Shown one piece after another: positions 1-5,598 of a DNA stretch of 5,725 bases (position 1 is the first letter of the stretch; every line of letters begins with the position of its first letter). The position numbers and the translations under genes are program-made. The stretch lies in NCBI GenBank assembly GCA_050697195.1, contig JBOGZL010000330.1, positions 1 through 5,725 of the forward strand. The letters are read 5' to 3'. The DNA is from DASPWW01 sp050697195. GTDB taxonomy: Bacteria; Actinomycetota; Thermoleophilia; Solirubrobacterales; 70-9. The notes under the pieces were generated by a model. That model saw only the letters and a list, made by a program, of their open reading frames with translations, ran no database searches and was not told where the DNA came from.

Positions 1-235
1 CCTCGAGCACATGATCTCGGCAGCGGACGAGCGTGCCCTGCCGATCCACCTCACCACGAGCACGCCCGAGAACCTCCCCTACTACCGCCGCTTCGGCTTC
101 GAGCTGGACGGCGAGCGCCGGCTCCCACGCGACGTCCCGCTGTGGTCGATGCTGCGACCCGCTACCGAGCCCGAGCCGACGCTCCCGCCCGCACGAGGAC
201 CTCGTCCATCATCGCCTCCGTCAGCTTCCCCGTGA
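1..235 (+). CDS. GNAT-family N-acetyltransferase, C-terminal part (5' end outside window)
   Basis: The frame is open from base 2 to a TGA at 233-235 and is cut by the left edge, so only about 77 C-terminal residues are visible. The stretch TSTPENLPYYRRFGFELDGE, followed by LPRDVPLWSMLR, is the usual end of a GNAT fold. It holds the Asn-Leu-Pro-x-Tyr-x-x-x-Gly-Phe segment (helix 4 and the following strand) and a last strand ending in Trp-Ser-Met. GNAT enzymes move an acetyl group from acetyl-CoA to an amine; the acetyl-CoA pyrophosphate loop lies upstream of the window, so the substrate cannot be guessed. After the domain comes a tail of about 22 residues rich in Pro, Ser and Thr. This tail is encoded opposite the last codons of the convergent glycosylase gene and looks like run-on past the fold. 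Family assignment is fairly sure; the specific function is unknown. Confidence 0.75.
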   Translation, partial: LEHMISAADERALPIHLTTSTPENLPYYRRFGFELDGERRLPRDVPLWSMLRPATEPEPTLPPARGPRPSSPPSASP

Positions 236-869
236 ACGTGTTCTGCTGGCTCGGGTGGAAGCACCCGAGCAGCTCGTAGGGCCCGATTTCGACCCGCGCC
301 CCGTGGCCAAAGCGGGGCTTGGGCCGGGGGATCTCGTGGCCCAGGTCCCGCAGCGCCAGCAGCGCGCCGTCCCACCCGAACCCGCCCAGCGCGACCAGCA
401 CCCGGGCGCGACCGAGCAGCCGCAGCTCGCGGGCCAGGTACGGGAGGCAGTTGTCGCGCTCCGTGACCGTCGGTCGGTTGGCCGGGGGCGCGCAGCGGTT
501 GACGGCGGTCACGTACGCGTCGCGGAGCCGGAGGCCGTCGTCCGCGTCGGTGGCCTCGGCCTGGTTCGCAAACCCCGCTCGGTGCAGGGCCGCGTAAAGC
601 CAGTCGCCGGAGCGATCGCCAGTGAACATGCGGCCGGTGCGATTTCCGCCGTGCGCCGCCGGGGCGAGCCCGACGAGGACGACCCGCGCGCCCGGATCGC
701 CGAATCCCGACAGCGGCCGAGCCCAGTAGCGCTCGCCGGCATAGCGGCGCGGCGGGTGGGCGGCGGCCTCGGCCCGCCACGCGACGAGCCGCGGGCACAG
801 CCGGCAGGAGTGGATCTCGCGCGCGAGTCGGTCGAGGTCGTCGGGCCGTCGGGAGGCGATTGCCCCAGG
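162..869 (-). CDS. Uracil-DNA glycosylase, Fe-S family 5 (UdgB-like), start codon not identifiable
   Basis: The enzyme removes uracil and related deaminated bases from DNA in base excision repair. Numbering from the first codon after the in-frame TAG at 870-872, the open frame encodes 235 residues. It shows Cys22-x2-Cys25 in SCRLCPRLVAWR, then Cys126 and Cys141, the four-cysteine pattern of a 4Fe-4S cluster. Motif A is GLAPAAHGG (67-75) followed by NRTGRMFTGDRSGDW. The GLAPAAHG form, which lacks the acidic residue of the family 4 motif, points to family 5. The second active-site motif is HPSQQNTFTG from His205. The C-terminus is complete, with a TAG at 162-164, and overlaps the convergent acetyltransferase tail. 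No ATG, GTG or TTG exists in frame between 870 and Met81 at 629. Starting at 629 would remove the CxxC and motif A. An unusual ATC start at 860, or a small frameshift near 840-886, could explain this. The coordinates give the whole open frame; the family call is strong, the 5' end is not. Confidence 0.85.
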   Translation of the reverse strand, partial: PGAIASRRPDDLDRLAREIHSCRLCPRLVAWRAEAAAHPPRRYAGERYWARPLSGFGDPGARVVLVGLAPAAHGGNRTGRMFTGDRSGDWLYAALHRAGFANQAEATDADDGLRLRDAYVTAVNRCAPPANRPTVTERDNCLPYLARELRLLGRARVLVALGGFGWDGALLALRDLGHEIPRPKPRFGHGARVEIGPYELLGCFHPSQQNTFTGKLTEAMMDEVLVRAGASARAR

Positions 870-906
870 CTAGATGGCTGATTCAACGAGCCGGACCGCA
901 GCGCGG

Positions 907-1566
907 TCAGGCGCGCAGGCCGGCGAGGCGGACCGCGAGTCGCCTTCCGCTGAGGAAGACGACCGGCCACATCAGCGCCGCCGCGAGCGGGCTCACCAGC
1001 GCGACCGGGATCGAGAGCAGGAACACCGCGGTGACGAAGAGGTTCGTCGGCGCGGCGTACCGGCGCTCGATCTCCCTCAGCTCCGGACGGATCAGCTCCT
1101 GGCGGTCGGCGTACGCGATCTGAATCGCGAACGTGACGCCGACCGCGACCATGATCGACGCGTACACGATCACGCCGGCGCTGTTGTCGCCGTAGTCGCC
1201 CAGCACCTCGCTGGTGACCGGGACCAGCGCGATCCAGGCCAGGTAGACGATGTTGAGGCCCATCAGCACGCCATCGAACCGCTCCACCGCGGAGAAGAAG
1301 CGGTGGTGGGCGAGCCACAGCTTTCCGACCACCGCGAAGCTGATCGCGTACGCGATCAGGTCTCCGCTCTGGCCCTCGAGCATCCCGCCCACCGTGGTAT
1401 CGGTCGGAAGGTCCTCGGGGACCTCGATCGCGAGCGCGAGCAGCGTGATCGCGATCGCGAACACGCCGTCGCTGAACGCGACGATCCGCGAGAACTCGAT
1501 TCCCCACTCGTCGCGGTGACGGCGGCCGGCCCGCACGTCAACCGGGCGCTTCGCCTGCTCGGCCAT
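907..1566 (-). CDS. TMEM175-family potassium channel (DUF1211)
   Basis: The 219-residue product begins with a charged N-terminal segment of about 25 residues, followed by the family signature R27-x3-FSDGVFAIAITLL (31-43) in the first membrane helix. In TMEM175 proteins this motif lines the pore, and isoleucine or leucine side chains form the constriction. Hydrophobic segments lie at roughly 28-48, 68-86, 98-118, 130-150, 173-190 and 191-206, giving the six helices of a one-repeat bacterial subunit. Known bacterial members assemble as tetramers that leak K+ across the cytoplasmic membrane. KLWLAHHRFFSAVERFDG (81-98) is also typical of the family, with a Trp and two His before the third helix. 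The ATG at 1564-1566 is the natural start; no Shine-Dalgarno sequence is visible just before it. The stop is about 37 bp before the open frame of the downstream glycosylase, so the two may be co-transcribed without an obvious functional link. Confidence 0.9.
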   Translation of the reverse strand: MAEQAKRPVDVRAGRRHRDEWGIEFSRIVAFSDGVFAIAITLLALAIEVPEDLPTDTTVGGMLEGQSGDLIAYAISFAVVGKLWLAHHRFFSAVERFDGVLMGLNIVYLAWIALVPVTSEVLGDYGDNSAGVIVYASIMVAVGVTFAIQIAYADRQELIRPELREIERRYAAPTNLFVTAVFLLSIPVALVSPLAAALMWPVVFLSGRRLAVRLAGLRA

Positions 1567-1715
1567 CGCACTCTGTTACGGGCACGCGCCGCGAATCCCT
1601 GCCGCCGTGCCCCCGTTCGACGCCTGTTGATGCCGATGACAATGCGCCGTGCAGGCATGGCCGAGCCCGCTACGGCGCGCTAACCTGGCTCAGCGGTCGA
1701 CCCGGTCCAGGCCGG

Positions 1716-2561
1716 ATGCCGGCGCTCCTCGACATGACCACCGAGAACGCAGATCAGCTGCGCAAGCTGGTGATCATCCCCGCCTACAACGAGGAGGGAA
1801 TGGTCGGCCAGGTGGTGCGTGGGATCCGCCGCCACGCCCCCGACTTCGACATCGTCGTCGTCGACGACGGCTCCACCGACGCCACCTTCGCGGCGGCATC
1901 GGGCGAGGGAGTGACCGTGATCCGCCACCCCTTCAACCTCGGGATCGGGGGCGCGATGCAATCCGGGTTCAAGTACGCGCTCGCGAACGGGTACGAGGTC
2001 GCGGCGCAGGTCGACGGCGACGGCCAGCACAAGCCGACCTATCTCGAAGACATGCTCCAGGCGCTGCGGACCGGCGGCAAGGCCGACATGGTGTGCGGGA
2101 GCCGGTTCCGTGGGAACCCCGGGTACAAGGTCCCGATCGGGCGCCGGATCGGCAACCTGATCTTCTCCGTGATCCTCAGCGTGATGGTGCGGCGGCGGAT
2201 CACCGACCCCACGTCCGGATTTCGGATGACGAACCGGCGCGGGATCGAGCTGTTCGCGCGCGACTACCCCCACGACTACCCGGAGGTCGAGGCGATCCTG
2301 ATGCTCCACGCCCATCGCCTCCGCCTCCACGAGGTGCCGGTGCGGATGAACGCGCGCGGGTTCGGCCGCTCCTCGATCGACTATCCACGCAGCGCCTACT
2401 ACATGGCGAAGGTGCTGTTGGCGCTGTTCATCGGGCTGTTCCGCAAGCGACCCGTCCCGAGCGCCCGGCCGCCGGACCGGCCCGAGGGCGAGCCGGTCGC
2501 CCCCGCCGCGTCCACCTCCGCGGCGGCCGAGGAGACCCGAGAGGCGGCCGTGGGACGATGA
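1716..2561 (+). CDS. Glycosyltransferase family 2, polyprenol-phosphate sugar transferase type (DPM1-like)
   Basis: This 281-residue GT-A-fold enzyme carries, in order, IPAYNEE (21-27), the nucleotide-binding VVVDDGSTD (47-55), NLGIGGAMQSGF (74-85), the metal-binding DGDGQH (100-105), GSRFRG (128-133), and DPTSGFRMTNRRGIE (164-178) with the likely acceptor-side residues. One hydrophobic segment at about 228-242 may sit in or on the membrane. It is followed by a Pro/Ala/Glu-rich, probably disordered tail. Relatives transfer a sugar, often mannose or glucose, from a nucleotide donor to a polyprenyl phosphate on the cytoplasmic face; donor and acceptor here are inferred. Two in-frame ATGs are possible (1716 and 1734). 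Neither has a Shine-Dalgarno site, and both precede the first strand. The gene ends in an ATGA overlap with the DUF2304 gene, so translation is probably coupled. Confidence 0.94.
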   Translation: MPALLDMTTENADQLRKLVIIPAYNEEGMVGQVVRGIRRHAPDFDIVVVDDGSTDATFAAASGEGVTVIRHPFNLGIGGAMQSGFKYALANGYEVAAQVDGDGQHKPTYLEDMLQALRTGGKADMVCGSRFRGNPGYKVPIGRRIGNLIFSVILSVMVRRRITDPTSGFRMTNRRGIELFARDYPHDYPEVEAILMLHAHRLRLHEVPVRMNARGFGRSSIDYPRSAYYMAKVLLALFIGLFRKRPVPSARPPDRPEGEPVAPAASTSAAAEETREAAVGR

Positions 2562-3001
2562 CCGCGCTTCTTCCGCTCGCGGCCGAGGGCGCGCTCGACT
2601 CCCGGGTGCAGATCGTCGCCGTGGTGGTGACTGCGCTGATGCTCGGGGTCGTGCTCGAGCTGGTCCGCAGGCGCCGGCTGGTCGAGCGCTACGCGCTGCT
2701 GTGGATGACCGTCGCCGTGGTGCTGCTCGTGCTCGCGATCTGGACCGACCTCCTGAGCGGCGCCGCCGACCTGGTCGGCATCGACGTCCCCTCGAACGGC
2801 CTCTTCCTCGCCGCGTTCGGGGTCGCATTCCTGCTCCTGCTCCACTTCTCGGTCGCGACCTCGCGGCTCGGAGAGGAGTCGAAGATCCTCGCCCAGGAGG
2901 TCGCGCGACTCGACCAGGAGCTGCGCGAGCTTCGCGCCGCCGGCTCCAACGGCACCGGTCAGCCGGCGGCGCGCAGCAGCACGCGGACCACCGACCAGTA
3001 G
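2558..3001 (+). CDS. DUF2304 small membrane protein, partner of the upstream GT2
   Basis: The 147-residue product has three hydrophobic segments at about 17-35, 46-65 and 80-98. They are joined by the basic stretch RRRRLVERYALLWM (37-50), which resembles the Arg-rich, Tyr-x-Leu-Leu-Trp segment characteristic of DUF2304. A charged heptad-like stretch follows at about 105-128 and probably forms a short cytoplasmic coiled coil; the last 20 residues are polar and low in complexity. Its ATG overlaps the stop of the GT2 gene (ATGA). DUF2304 genes often sit next to polyprenol-phosphate GT2 genes, so a role as membrane partner or flipping aid for the GT2 product is a reasonable inference. The biochemical function of DUF2304 is not known to me. 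The 3' end overlaps the convergent second glycosyltransferase gene by 43 bp, leaving no room for a separate terminator. Confidence 0.87.
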   Translation: MTALLPLAAEGALDSRVQIVAVVVTALMLGVVLELVRRRRLVERYALLWMTVAVVLLVLAIWTDLLSGAADLVGIDVPSNGLFLAAFGVAFLLLLHFSVATSRLGEESKILAQEVARLDQELRELRAAGSNGTGQPAARSSTRTTDQ

Positions 3002-3990
3002 GCGCGCAGCGCCCAGCGCAGCGCGCCAACACCGGCCAGCGGGCCGAGGTAGACGGACGAGAGCTCGGCGGTCAGCGACGAGGCGAACCCACCCGCGCCG
3101 ATCGCCCGCCGCGACTGGATCTCGGCGCGCTCGCGGCGCAGCCGCGGAAGCCAGCGCGCGAGGTCGGCCCACGCGAGCAGCTTCTGGCGCCCCCATCCGC
3201 CCGCGATCGCGACCCCGACGAGCGCGAGCTCGGTCGCGAGAAGGGCGGGGGTGAGGAGGACGAGCAGCGGCGCCGGGTAGGTGCGCACGATCGTCGCCCA
3301 CCGGTTTCGCTCCAGGTGGCGCCACTTCGCCGCCCCCTTGCGGAACTCGTACTCGTGGTCGACCCGCGCGCCGGGCTCGATCCCGACCCGCCCGCCCGCC
3401 AGGCGCAGCCGCAGCGAGAGGTCCACGTCCTCGTGGTAGAGGAAGAACTCGGCGGGGAACCGGCCCTCGCGCTCCCACGTCTCCCGCGGGACGGCGAGGC
3501 ACGCCCCGGAGGCGAACCCGACCTCGCCCGCCCCGGGCCCGTCCCCCTCGAGTGGCCGTCCCGCCCCGCCCGCCCACGCGATCCCGGTGAAGTGCACGAC
3601 GCCGCCCTCGGTGTTGACCACCCGTCCACCCTCGGCGGTGACGAGGCCCATCCACGCCGCCCATCCGCGCCCCTCGGCGAGCGGGCGCGCGATCGCCTCG
3701 CGAAACCCCGGCGCGGGCATAGCGTCGGGGTTCAGGAACAGGAGCAGGTCGCCCGACGCCCGCACGGCCCCCGAGTTGCACCCGCCGCCGAACCCGAGGT
3801 TGCGCCCCGGCTGGAGCACGGTCGCGCCGGGGGCGAGCTCGCGGACAAGCGCCGGCGTCCCGTCGGCCGATGCGTTGTCGACGACGATCAGCTCGTCCCC
3901 GCCGGCGAGCTGATCGACGAGCGGGGGCAGCGAGCGCCGCACCGCGCCCAGGCAGTTGTGGGTCACGACGACGACCGAGAGGCGCGTCAA
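2959..3990 (-). CDS. Glycosyltransferase family 2, rhamnosyltransferase-like (WbbL type)
   Basis: The 343-residue product opens directly with the first GT-A strand, LSVVVVTHN (4-12). It continues with VVDNASADGT (36-45), RNLGFGGGCNSG (63-74), LNPDA (86-90, the metal-binding DxD equivalent), FASGACLAVPR (159-169) and FFLYHEDVDLSLRLRLAG (182-199), whose Glu-Asp pair is the expected catalytic base region. A hydrophobic segment at about 242-263 and a basic amphipathic C-terminus suggest membrane association. Relatives add rhamnose or similar sugars to lipid-linked cell-envelope glycans; the sugar here is not determined. The start is a TTG at 3988-3990. In-frame stops TAA and TGA at 4024-4029 exclude any earlier start, and the next candidate, GTG at codon 9, would remove the first strand. 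The TTG lies one base after the tRNA-Thr gene, so the mRNA leader must overlap the tRNA or be absent. The gene converges on the DUF2304 gene. Confidence 0.92.
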   Translation of the reverse strand: MTRLSVVVVTHNCLGAVRRSLPPLVDQLAGGDELIVVDNASADGTPALVRELAPGATVLQPGRNLGFGGGCNSGAVRASGDLLLFLNPDAMPAPGFREAIARPLAEGRGWAAWMGLVTAEGGRVVNTEGGVVHFTGIAWAGGAGRPLEGDGPGAGEVGFASGACLAVPRETWEREGRFPAEFFLYHEDVDLSLRLRLAGGRVGIEPGARVDHEYEFRKGAAKWRHLERNRWATIVRTYPAPLLVLLTPALLATELALVGVAIAGGWGRQKLLAWADLARWLPRLRRERAEIQSRRAIGAGGFASSLTAELSSVYLGPLAGVGALRWALRAYWSVVRVLLRAAG

Positions 3991-3991
3991 G

Positions 3992-4064
3992 AGCCGGCGC
4001 CCGGACTCGAACCGGGGACCCCTTCATTACGAGTGAAGTGCTCTACCAACTGAGCTACGCCGGC
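3992..4064 (-). tRNA. tRNA-Thr (anticodon CGU)
   Basis: The - strand folds into a full 73-base cloverleaf. The acceptor stem GCCGGCG/CGCCGGC and the D arm with loop AGTTGGTA are intact. The anticodon stem is CTTCA/TGAAG with loop CTCGTAA, giving anticodon CGU at 4029-4031. The variable loop has five bases, and the T arm is CCCGG-TTCGAGT-CCGGG. All stems pair perfectly. The discriminator base is U (3992). CCA is not encoded, since the next bases are CTT, so it must be added after transcription. The tRNA reads ACG threonine codons, which are common in GC-rich genomes. Its 3' end is one base from the TTG start of the downstream glycosyltransferase on the same strand. Confidence 0.97.
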
Positions 4065-4076
4065 GGGCTCGGGGCC

Positions 4077-4082
4077 ATTCTA
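4077..4082 (-). promoter_or_regulatory. Possible -10 element for tRNA-Thr
   Basis: TAGAAT on the - strand fits the TAnnnT pattern of a housekeeping -10 box and ends 12 bases before the first base of the tRNA. Transcription would then begin a few bases upstream of the mature 5' end. No good -35 hexamer is visible 16-18 bases further upstream, so the call rests on the -10 box and its position alone. Confidence 0.35.
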
Positions 4083-4097
4083 GGACGCTCTTACCCA

Positions 4098-4103
4098 TAG
4101 GAT
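4098..4103 (+). promoter_or_regulatory. Possible -10 element for a leaderless MBL-fold hydrolase mRNA
   Basis: TAGGAT fits TAnnnT and is followed by exactly 7 bases before the ATG at 4111. That spacing would start the transcript at or next to the A of the start codon, giving a leaderless mRNA, which is common in actinobacteria. This agrees with the lack of a Shine-Dalgarno site before this gene. There is no clear -35 box. Together with the opposite-strand TAGAAT it would make the roughly 46-bp gap a compact divergent promoter region. Confidence 0.35.
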
Positions 4104-4110
4104 CCCTGCG

Positions 4111-4875
4111 ATGATCCTCCAGCGCGTCGAGCAGGCCGATTGGCTTTCAAACGCGTACCTGATCGTCGATCGGCCCGGCGGCAGCGGCGTGCTGGTCGAC
4201 TCCAACGGCGTCACCGAGCCGCTCGTGGAGCGAGCCGAGCGCGAGGGGACCGAGATCACCCACGTCCTCCTCACCCACCACCATCTCGATCACGTGATCG
4301 GGGTCGAGCGGCTCGCGGAGCGCTTCGACGCGCCGGTGCTCGCGCACGAGCTCTGCGCCGAGCAGCTCGAGGGCAAGGTGACCGAGACGATCGCCGACGG
4401 CGACGTCGTCGAGTCCGGGGACCTGCGGATCGAGGCGATCCACACGCCCGGCCACTGCGCCGACCATCTCGGCCTGCTCGTCGACCGCACGGACTGCCTC
4501 ACCGCGGACGTACTGTTCAGGGGGACCGTGGGCGGCACCCTCGGCGGCGGCCCGACGGGCTTCGAGGACCTGCGCAGCTCGGTGATGGAGCGGCTGATGA
4601 AGCTGGGGCCCGAAACCCGGGTCCACCCCGGCCATCGCGAGCCCTCGACGATCGGCGACGAGTGGGAGGCGAACCCGTTCGTGCGGGTGTGGCGCGGGTT
4701 CGGCGACGAGGGCGCCGAGCCGTGCAGCATCGGGCCGCCGGGCGCCGAGGAGCGCGAGCCGGCGACGCTCGTGCTGTGGGCGCCCGACTACGACGGCGGC
4801 AACAAGGCGTGGGTGCGCTACCCCTCCGGGCGGGACGCGATCGTCGGCGGGTCGCAGGTGAAGCGCGAGCGCTGA
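4111..4875 (+). CDS. Metallo-beta-lactamase-fold hydrolase (glyoxalase II-like)
   Basis: The 254-residue cytoplasmic protein has the complete metal-ligand set of the fold. These are THHHLDH (55-61, HxHxDH with His56, His58, Asp60 and His61), His115 in HTPGHCADH, the bridging Asp133 in TADVLF, and the final His in HPGH (172-175). The order and spacing match glyoxalase II-like hydrolases, which use a two-metal centre to cleave thioesters or related bonds; the true substrate cannot be read from the sequence. WEANPFVRVWRG (185-196) continues the family pattern. A further tail of about 50 residues follows, rich in Trp, Tyr, Asp and Gly, with WAPDYDGGNKAWVRYPSG at 223-240. I do not recognise this as part of the standard domain. 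The ATG at 4111 starts the first strand, with no clear ribosome binding site. The gene stops 10 bp from the end of the convergent response regulator gene. Confidence 0.9.
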   Translation: MILQRVEQADWLSNAYLIVDRPGGSGVLVDSNGVTEPLVERAEREGTEITHVLLTHHHLDHVIGVERLAERFDAPVLAHELCAEQLEGKVTETIADGDVVESGDLRIEAIHTPGHCADHLGLLVDRTDCLTADVLFRGTVGGTLGGGPTGFEDLRSSVMERLMKLGPETRVHPGHREPSTIGDEWEANPFVRVWRGFGDEGAEPCSIGPPGAEEREPATLVLWAPDYDGGNKAWVRYPSGRDAIVGGSQVKRER

Positions 4876-4885
4876 GCGCCCTGTC

Positions 4886-5587
4886 CTACTCGGCGAGCTT
4901 GTACCCGACGCCGCGGACCGTGAGCACGAGCTCGGGCTCCTGCGGGTCGCGCTCGATCTTCTGGCGGAGGTTGGAGATGTGGACGTCGCAGGCGCGGACG
5001 TCGCCGCTGAACTCGCTCTGCCACAGCTCCTCCATGATCTCCCGGCGGCTGAACACCTGCCCGGGGCGGCCGGCGAGCAGCCGCAGGACCTGGAACTCGG
5101 ACCGCGTCAGGCTGACCGGCTCCCCGCGCACGGTGACCAGGTGGCGGGCGAGGTCGATCCGCACGTGCCCCGCCTCGATCGTCGCCCCCTCACCGCTCGC
5201 CGAGCTGCGGTCGAGCTCGCGACGGCGGAGCTGCGCGCGCACCCGGCCGAGCAGCTCCCGGACCGAGAACGGCTTCGTCACGTAGTCGTCGGCTCCGACC
5301 TCGAGCCCCACCACCTTGTCGACCTCCGCGTCCTTCGCGGTCAGGAGGATGATCGGGACGGGACTCCGGCCCCGGACGTCGCGGCACAGGTCGAGGCCGC
5401 TGCGCCCCGGCATCATGATGTCGAGGATCAGGAGGTCGAACTCGGGGTCCTCTCCGCCGATCTTGCGCTCCGCGTCGTCGCCGTCCACGGCGAGGATCAC
5501 GTCGAAGCCCTCCTGGCGAAGCGCGTAGCCGACCGAATCGCGCACCGAGGGTTCGTCGTCGGCGATCAGGATCCTCGCGGTGGCCAC
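4886..5587 (-). CDS. OmpR/PhoB-family response regulator
   Basis: From the GTG at 5585-5587 the product is 233 residues. The receiver domain (about 5-120) has the acidic pair Asp10-Asp11, the phospho-acceptor Asp56 in LLILDIMMPG, Thr83 in LLTAKD, Tyr102, and Lys105 in TKPF, so all phosphotransfer and switch residues are present. The winged-helix DNA-binding domain (about 138-233) contains VSLTRSEFQVLRLLAG, RREIMEELW, the recognition-helix region VRACDVHISNLRQKIE, and VRGVGYKL at the end. It is a transcription regulator activated by the kinase encoded just upstream; target genes are unknown. An alternative in-frame GTG at 5599 would add four residues and overlap the kinase stop. The start at 5587 is preferred because GGAGG at 5593-5597 lies 5 bases before it. 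The 3' end converges on the hydrolase gene with 10 bp between stops. Confidence 0.97.
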   Translation of the reverse strand: MATARILIADDEPSVRDSVGYALRQEGFDVILAVDGDDAERKIGGEDPEFDLLILDIMMPGRSGLDLCRDVRGRSPVPIILLTAKDAEVDKVVGLEVGADDYVTKPFSVRELLGRVRAQLRRRELDRSSASGEGATIEAGHVRIDLARHLVTVRGEPVSLTRSEFQVLRLLAGRPGQVFSRREIMEELWQSEFSGDVRACDVHISNLRQKIERDPQEPELVLTVRGVGYKLAE

Positions 5588-5592
5588 GGCAG

Positions 5593-5597
5593 CCTCC
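5593..5597 (-). promoter_or_regulatory. Shine-Dalgarno site of the response regulator gene
   Basis: GGAGG on the - strand lies 5 bases before the GTG at 5587, the best ribosome binding site in the window. It begins just after the kinase TAG (5599-5601), so ribosomes ending the kinase gene can restart at the regulator gene. It decides between the two possible GTG starts, because 5599 would place this site inside the coding region. Confidence 0.7.
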
Positions 5598-5598
5598 A

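Noticed and set aside
1580..1612. Inverted repeat GGGCAC (1580-1585) / GTGCCC (1607-1612) upstream of the TMEM175 gene
   Set aside because: Only six paired bases with a 21-base spacer; such pairs are expected by chance in GC-rich DNA. No promoter fixes its position, so an operator call is not supported.
1627..1715. Promoter for the GT2-DUF2304 operon: TTGATG at 1627 and TAACCT at 1681
   Set aside because: The two boxes are far too distant from each other to be one promoter, and neither has a partner at 16-18 bases. The region must hold a promoter, but I cannot place it.
1649..4053. Very long open frames (450-542 codons) opposite or out of frame with the GT2 and DUF2304 genes
   Set aside because: They are Arg/Pro/Ala-rich shadows typical of GC-rich DNA where stops are rare, carry no domain motifs, and overlap genes with clear family signatures.
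3985..4064. tRNA-Thr 3' end as an integration (att) site
   Set aside because: No integrase, no direct repeat of the tRNA 3' end and no foreign-looking DNA are visible in the window.
4862..4890. Terminator between the hydrolase and response regulator genes (GCGC-TGA-GCGC)
   Set aside because: A four-base stem with a three-base loop and no T-run in a 10-bp gap is too weak to call.
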